DNA of 64,000 nt from an uncultured Desulfobacter sp. (GTDB taxonomy: Bacteria; Desulfobacterota; Desulfobacteria; Desulfobacterales; Desulfobacteraceae): NCBI RefSeq assembly GCF_963666145.1, contig NZ_OY762614.1, forward strand, positions 2,156,001-2,220,000. Reading direction: 5' to 3'. Of this stretch, positions 60,153-64,000 are shown in pieces (the stretch's first letter is position 1; every line of letters starts with the position of its first letter). The notes under the pieces are model-generated. The model was given only the letters and a program-made list of their open reading frames with translations. It did not search any database and had not been told where the DNA came from. The position numbers were made by a program, and so were the translations under genes.

Positions 60153-61208
60153 ATGGCCCAAGCAACTGCCGAAAAAACTACAGGTTCTGTTGACGCCCCG
60201 CCCAAAGCGGTCCCGGATTTTGACCGCAACGGCATTGCCGGTGTGAGCAAAGGACTGATGGCCGTGCTTGAACGGGTGCGCAAGGTTGCGCGCTCGGATT
60301 CATCGGTGCTTATCACAGGCGAAAGCGGGACGGGCAAGGAACTTATAGCCCGGGCCATCCATAAAAATTCAGCAAGAAAAGACGGCCCCATGGTGGTCAT
60401 CAACTGCGGGGCCATTCCCAGTGAACTTCTGGAAAGTGAGCTGTTCGGCCACGAAAAAGGTGCTTTCACCGGTGCCCATCGTGCACGTACCGGTCGTTTT
60501 GAAATTGCAGATAAAGGGACGATTTTTCTGGATGAAATCGGAGACATGAGTCCGGATCTACAGGTAAAACTATTACGTGCCTTGCAGGAAAGACGATTCG
60601 AACGGGTGGGCGGATCCCAGACCATATCAGTGGACATTAGGGTCATTTCAGCCACAAACAAAAACCTGAATGCCGCCATAGCGGATAATGAATTCAGAGA
60701 AGACCTGTATTATCGCCTTAACGTCATTCCCATCAACATTCTGCCCCTGCGGGAACGCATTGAAGACATCATGCCCCTGATAGACCATTTCCAGTCCGGA
60801 TTCGCACGACGCAACGCCGAATACGTGGCCAAGATATTTCCAGATTCGGTAAAACAGGTGCTTGAGACCTATGAATGGCCTGGAAATATCCGGGAGCTTG
60901 AAAATCTGGTGGAACGATTGTCAGTGCTTGTGGAAACCGATACCGTCAGCATCGCTGATCTGCCAAGCTGTATGACCGATGCCGGAACAGATGCCACCCC
61001 GGTCTGTGTGGCCGGCGTGTTCCGGAATGACATCGGATTTAATGAAGCCGTGGAATCATATCAAAAATCTTTAATTACCCACGCCTTGAATAAAACCGGG
61101 TGGGTTAAAGCCAAGGCAGCTGAACTGTTAAAAATGAACCGGACGACCCTGGTGGAAAAAATAAAGAAAATGGATATTGAACCGGAAGATGAGATGCCGG
61201 TTTTTTGA
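60153..61208 (+). CDS. Sigma54-dependent activator without receiver (FlrC/PspF-like)
   Basis: 351 residues: short N terminus (about 25), AAA+ (about 28-265) with GESGTGKE, GAFTGA, IFLDEIGD and NIRELENLVE, then a C-terminal helix-turn-helix (about 300-340, NKTGWVKAKAAELLKMNRTT and LVEKIKKM). It lacks a sensory domain, so activity must be set by level or by a partner. ATG 60153 is 11 bases after CheY. The sigma54 promoter at 61308, right downstream, is an obvious target. The context of CheX/CheY suggests motility control. Confidence 0.9.
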   Translation: MAQATAEKTTGSVDAPPKAVPDFDRNGIAGVSKGLMAVLERVRKVARSDSSVLITGESGTGKELIARAIHKNSARKDGPMVVINCGAIPSELLESELFGHEKGAFTGAHRARTGRFEIADKGTIFLDEIGDMSPDLQVKLLRALQERRFERVGGSQTISVDIRVISATNKNLNAAIADNEFREDLYYRLNVIPINILPLRERIEDIMPLIDHFQSGFARRNAEYVAKIFPDSVKQVLETYEWPGNIRELENLVERLSVLVETDTVSIADLPSCMTDAGTDATPVCVAGVFRNDIGFNEAVESYQKSLITHALNKTGWVKAKAAELLKMNRTTLVEKIKKMDIEPEDEMPVF

Positions 61209-61307
61209 CACCTGCCGCCGGAAATCCCCACACCTTATCCAAACATTACTTGTAAATGTATTTGCCGGACATGCGTTTACGTCTGATATGATGCACAATT
61301 GCAGGTA

Positions 61308-61323
61308 TGGCATATTACTTGCT
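61308..61323 (+). promoter_or_regulatory. Sigma54 promoter of the TPR gene
   Basis: TGGCATATTACTTGCT has GG at 61309-61310 and GC at 61321-61322, the right 12-base spacing. Transcription would begin near 61334, 30 bases before ATG 61364. Confidence 0.75.
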
Positions 61324-61363
61324 TTTTAATTCTCCAACCATGAACCCTTTTGGATATTAAATC

Positions 61364-64000
61364 ATGAGAGAATTAATCCCCACATACCTGAAGATTTTAT
61401 CATCGGCCTGGACCGTATTTTTCTTCATGTTTATGCCGGCGCCATCGGCCATGGCCGCACATTCTGTTATCAAAGCAATTCACGTCAAGGACAATCCCTT
61501 TTCCGTGACGGTGGATATGACCGGAACTGCCCCTGTAAAAGTGGTCCGTGTCGGCGATCGGGAAGTTTTGGTGGCCATTAAAAATGCACGGATTGCCAAA
61601 GGGGTGCGCATTGATGGAAAAAACAATCCCAACCTTGAATCCGTCCATATGGAAGCCCTCGACGGAAATGTCGTTGCCCTGATGGTTACAGGCAAACACC
61701 CCAGTGAAGAAACAATTAATCCCTCTTTTAATGCTGACAATCAACTGACCGTGATTTTAAATAAAGTGGTAAATATTGCCGCTTCCGTTCCCAAAGCGGC
61801 ACCGGAACCGGATTCCCAGCCTCAGACCGTCCCAGAACCGTCAGTCCCGGCAGTGCCCGCTGCAACCAAACCTGAAAAACAAGTTGCAGCTCAGGCACAG
61901 GAGCCCGGTGAGCCCCCCACCCTTGCCGATACCGCCACTGATCCTGGGATGCAGCAACCAGAGTCCCAAACCCAAGCGTCCCCGACAACACAGCCCCCAA
62001 AAAAGGTGACCGGCCTGGCCAAGGCAAAAGAAGAAAGAAAGGAAGTACCGCTTTATATACCGCCAACGCGTCAGGCCAGTCGTTTTAAAGGCGATATCAG
62101 CGATATGTACCGCGGCGAGGACCCGTTGCAGGGCTGCGGGGCCAATGCAGTTGAAAACGCCATGCTTCTGGTGAAAAAACAGTTGTACAAAGAAGCCGGG
62201 GCCATTCTGGAACAATATCTATTTGAAGAAAATCCATTTTGTATAGAACAGGTCTACTATCTAAGGGCTTATGTCAACTTTATGGGTGTTGAAAACAATG
62301 ATCCGGCAGGGCTTTTAACTGCAGAACGCATGTTTCAGGATGCCATAGTGGCTTTTCCGAAATCAATCAATCTTCCCTTTGCCTATGCGGCCATGGGATT
62401 AATTCATACCCGTTTGAACAACAGCGCCACCGCCGAAGGGTATTTTGATATTATCAGCAAAGATTTTCCAGACTACTCCGGTATGCCTGAGGTCGAGTAC
62501 CATCTGGCCGAAATTTATAATGACAGAGGATACACGGACAAAGCAATGCAGTTGTATAAGAAGGTGTTTGAGTCCCCAATAAGCAACGGTTATATATCGG
62601 ATGCAGGATTGGGCTATGGCAAGGCCTTGTTTGAAAACCTGCGGTATTATGACGCGTTGAGCGTGCTTAATTATGTCATACAAAATGACGTAAAAAAGGT
62701 GTATGAATCTTCCGACCTGCTCAAATATACCGCAGATGCCAATTTTGAACTGGGTTTAAGTAAAGGGGCCCGGGAAAATTATATCCGGCTGTTGAATCTC
62801 TATCCTGATGTCAAAGACCCTGACATGGCCCTAAGCAAGGCCGGAGATGCCTACGGCATGGAGAATCAGGAAAAAAAGGCGATCAAGCTGTACGAACTTG
62901 TCCGGGAAAAATATCCTGACTCCCCGGGATATATCAATGCCTCCATCGGGATTGCCAGATACCTCAAAACCGATGCGGAAAAGATGGAAATCTACGAAAT
63001 GGTCAAGAAACGGTTTCCTGACAATACCTATGCCCGGATCGCCATGATGCGCCTGGCTGAAATTTATCAGAAAAACGGCGAATATGATAAATGCATCAAA
63101 GAGATTGAGGACCTGTTGTCCACCCATCCCAGGGGGTTGCGCTACGAAGCGGTCAAGCTGATGCAAAAAGCTTACGAGGCGTTGTTTAAGGAACAATTAA
63201 AAGCAGATGAATACACCTCCGTATTGATGCGGTATGAATCCGAAAAAATGAAGCTAAACAAAATGGGCGGCAGACTGATTCCCTTTTATGTGGGCCAGGC
63301 CTATTTGCAGGCAGATCTCTATGAGGAGGCATTTAATCAGTTGATCTCCGCCTATAAACTTTATAAGAGATCAGAACGCCCGGCCTTACTTTTGTTTGGA
63401 CTGGGCAAGGCCATGGACGAGTCCGGCAGGGATAACGACGCCTTAAAACTGTTAGATGCTTTTACGAAAAGATTTCCAAAAGATAAAAACCGGGTGGAGG
63501 CCCTGACCCGGATCGGGCAGATTTACATTGAACAAGGTAATTTCTCAAAGGCGGATGATAGTTTTGTCTTAGCGTATAAAGCCGGGGGAGACGCACTGGC
63601 AAAGGGGCAAATACTCATGCTGCGTGCAGGCATTTACCAAAAAAAATCAGACCTGAAAACGGCGGCAGACCTCCAGGCTCAGGCGGTAAAAGCATTCGCC
63701 GCATCTCCCGGCGAACATTACGAGATCCTGGCAGATGCCTACAAAACACTGGGGTCAACCTACCTGGCAATGAAATCCTATGGCCAGGCAGCCAATGCCT
63801 TTGCCAAAGCCCTTGATTTTTCACAAGGAGACCGGGCCAAGGCCAATATCGGTTTTTTGCTGGGGGATGCCTACCAGAAAGGCAATGCCCTGGATAAGGC
63901 CAAAGAGACCTTTCAACAGGTCGTACAGTCTTACGACTCAGTCTGGGCCCGGCTTGCCCAGCAGCGCTTGACGACCATGGGGCTGGCGGAAAAAATGATC
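61364..64000 (+). CDS. Large secreted or anchored TPR protein, 3' end outside window
   Basis: 879 residues are visible with no stop. Residues 1-31 are a hydrophobic signal or anchor (MFMPAPSAMA before the likely cleavage). Residues 35-135 are a beta-rich domain resembling AMIN-type. A Pro/Gln/Ala-rich spacer (about 145-225) follows. From about 260 to the end there are many TPR-like units (GYTDKAMQLYKKVFE, EKKAIKLYELVREKYPDSP). Such proteins act at the outer membrane or periplasm in secretion or envelope assembly. Its sigma54 promoter and sigma54 activator neighbour suggest it is part of a motility or envelope regulon. Confidence 0.82.
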   Translation, partial: MRELIPTYLKILSSAWTVFFFMFMPAPSAMAAHSVIKAIHVKDNPFSVTVDMTGTAPVKVVRVGDREVLVAIKNARIAKGVRIDGKNNPNLESVHMEALDGNVVALMVTGKHPSEETINPSFNADNQLTVILNKVVNIAASVPKAAPEPDSQPQTVPEPSVPAVPAATKPEKQVAAQAQEPGEPPTLADTATDPGMQQPESQTQASPTTQPPKKVTGLAKAKEERKEVPLYIPPTRQASRFKGDISDMYRGEDPLQGCGANAVENAMLLVKKQLYKEAGAILEQYLFEENPFCIEQVYYLRAYVNFMGVENNDPAGLLTAERMFQDAIVAFPKSINLPFAYAAMGLIHTRLNNSATAEGYFDIISKDFPDYSGMPEVEYHLAEIYNDRGYTDKAMQLYKKVFESPISNGYISDAGLGYGKALFENLRYYDALSVLNYVIQNDVKKVYESSDLLKYTADANFELGLSKGARENYIRLLNLYPDVKDPDMALSKAGDAYGMENQEKKAIKLYELVREKYPDSPGYINASIGIARYLKTDAEKMEIYEMVKKRFPDNTYARIAMMRLAEIYQKNGEYDKCIKEIEDLLSTHPRGLRYEAVKLMQKAYEALFKEQLKADEYTSVLMRYESEKMKLNKMGGRLIPFYVGQAYLQADLYEEAFNQLISAYKLYKRSERPALLLFGLGKAMDESGRDNDALKLLDAFTKRFPKDKNRVEALTRIGQIYIEQGNFSKADDSFVLAYKAGGDALAKGQILMLRAGIYQKKSDLKTAADLQAQAVKAFAASPGEHYEILADAYKTLGSTYLAMKSYGQAANAFAKALDFSQGDRAKANIGFLLGDAYQKGNALDKAKETFQQVVQSYDSVWARLAQQRLTTMGLAEKMI

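Overview
The window reads as a chromosome segment of an anaerobic, sulfate-reducing type Desulfobacterota bacterium, most like Desulfobacteraceae (Desulfobacter or Desulfotignum relatives). This is inferred from gene content: many sigma54 activators, orphan receivers and Cache histidine kinases, SLC13 anion transporters, CoA-ligase and CoA-transferase proteins fused to GNAT acetyltransferases, and cytosolic metal-handling style ATPases. No rRNA gene is present, so the placement is not proven.

Left edge (1-1870): the 5' part of a group II intron with its reverse transcriptase lies antisense inside an integron attC site. It is followed by one gene cassette closed by a second attC. Region 2264-12594: a sigma54 promoter leads into a Cache kinase, a receiver, an SLC13 transporter, two small membrane proteins, a receiver-CBS protein, two tandem UspA proteins and a Pat-like acyl-CoA-ligase/acetyltransferase. 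After an msrAB fusion gene, 14112-23273 repeats the theme: Cache kinase, two receivers, a second SLC13 transporter, a receiver-kinase hybrid, another receiver, another kinase and an NtrC-type activator. Together these look like two related phosphorelay and transport modules.

Region 23324-28126: a tandem ribbon-helix-helix protein is divergent from three hsp20 genes and a methyltransferase; then two tRNA genes (Lys, Glu) and a TPR protein. Region 28502-35805: a class A penicillin-binding protein, an intact ISAs1-type insertion sequence with a perfect 10-bp target duplication, and a three-gene operon behind a near-consensus sigma54 promoter and a long palindrome. That operon encodes a cytosolic binding-protein-like protein, a HypB/UreG-like GTPase and an ABC ATPase, with no permease. 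It is the best candidate here for an undescribed system.

Region 35995-46539: housekeeping genes hisI-hisG-aminotransferase-engB-era, an HNH nuclease, an unknown recombinase-like protein, queF, a dus/DUF1848/UspA operon and a PAS sigma54 activator. Region 46562-56787: a dienoyl-CoA-reductase-like flavoprotein, NudC, a CheY-like protein, a second Dus, an acyl-CoA synthetase, a CoA-transferase-GNAT fusion, a DAP decarboxylase-like enzyme and an Lrp regulator with a palindromic operator. Region 57217-64000: an HD-GYP receiver protein, PilZ, CheX, CheY, a receiverless sigma54 activator, and a large secreted TPR protein preceded by a sigma54 promoter and cut by the window end.

A palindromic repeat family occurs four times (16457, 20293, 39931, 42072), always just after a stop codon.
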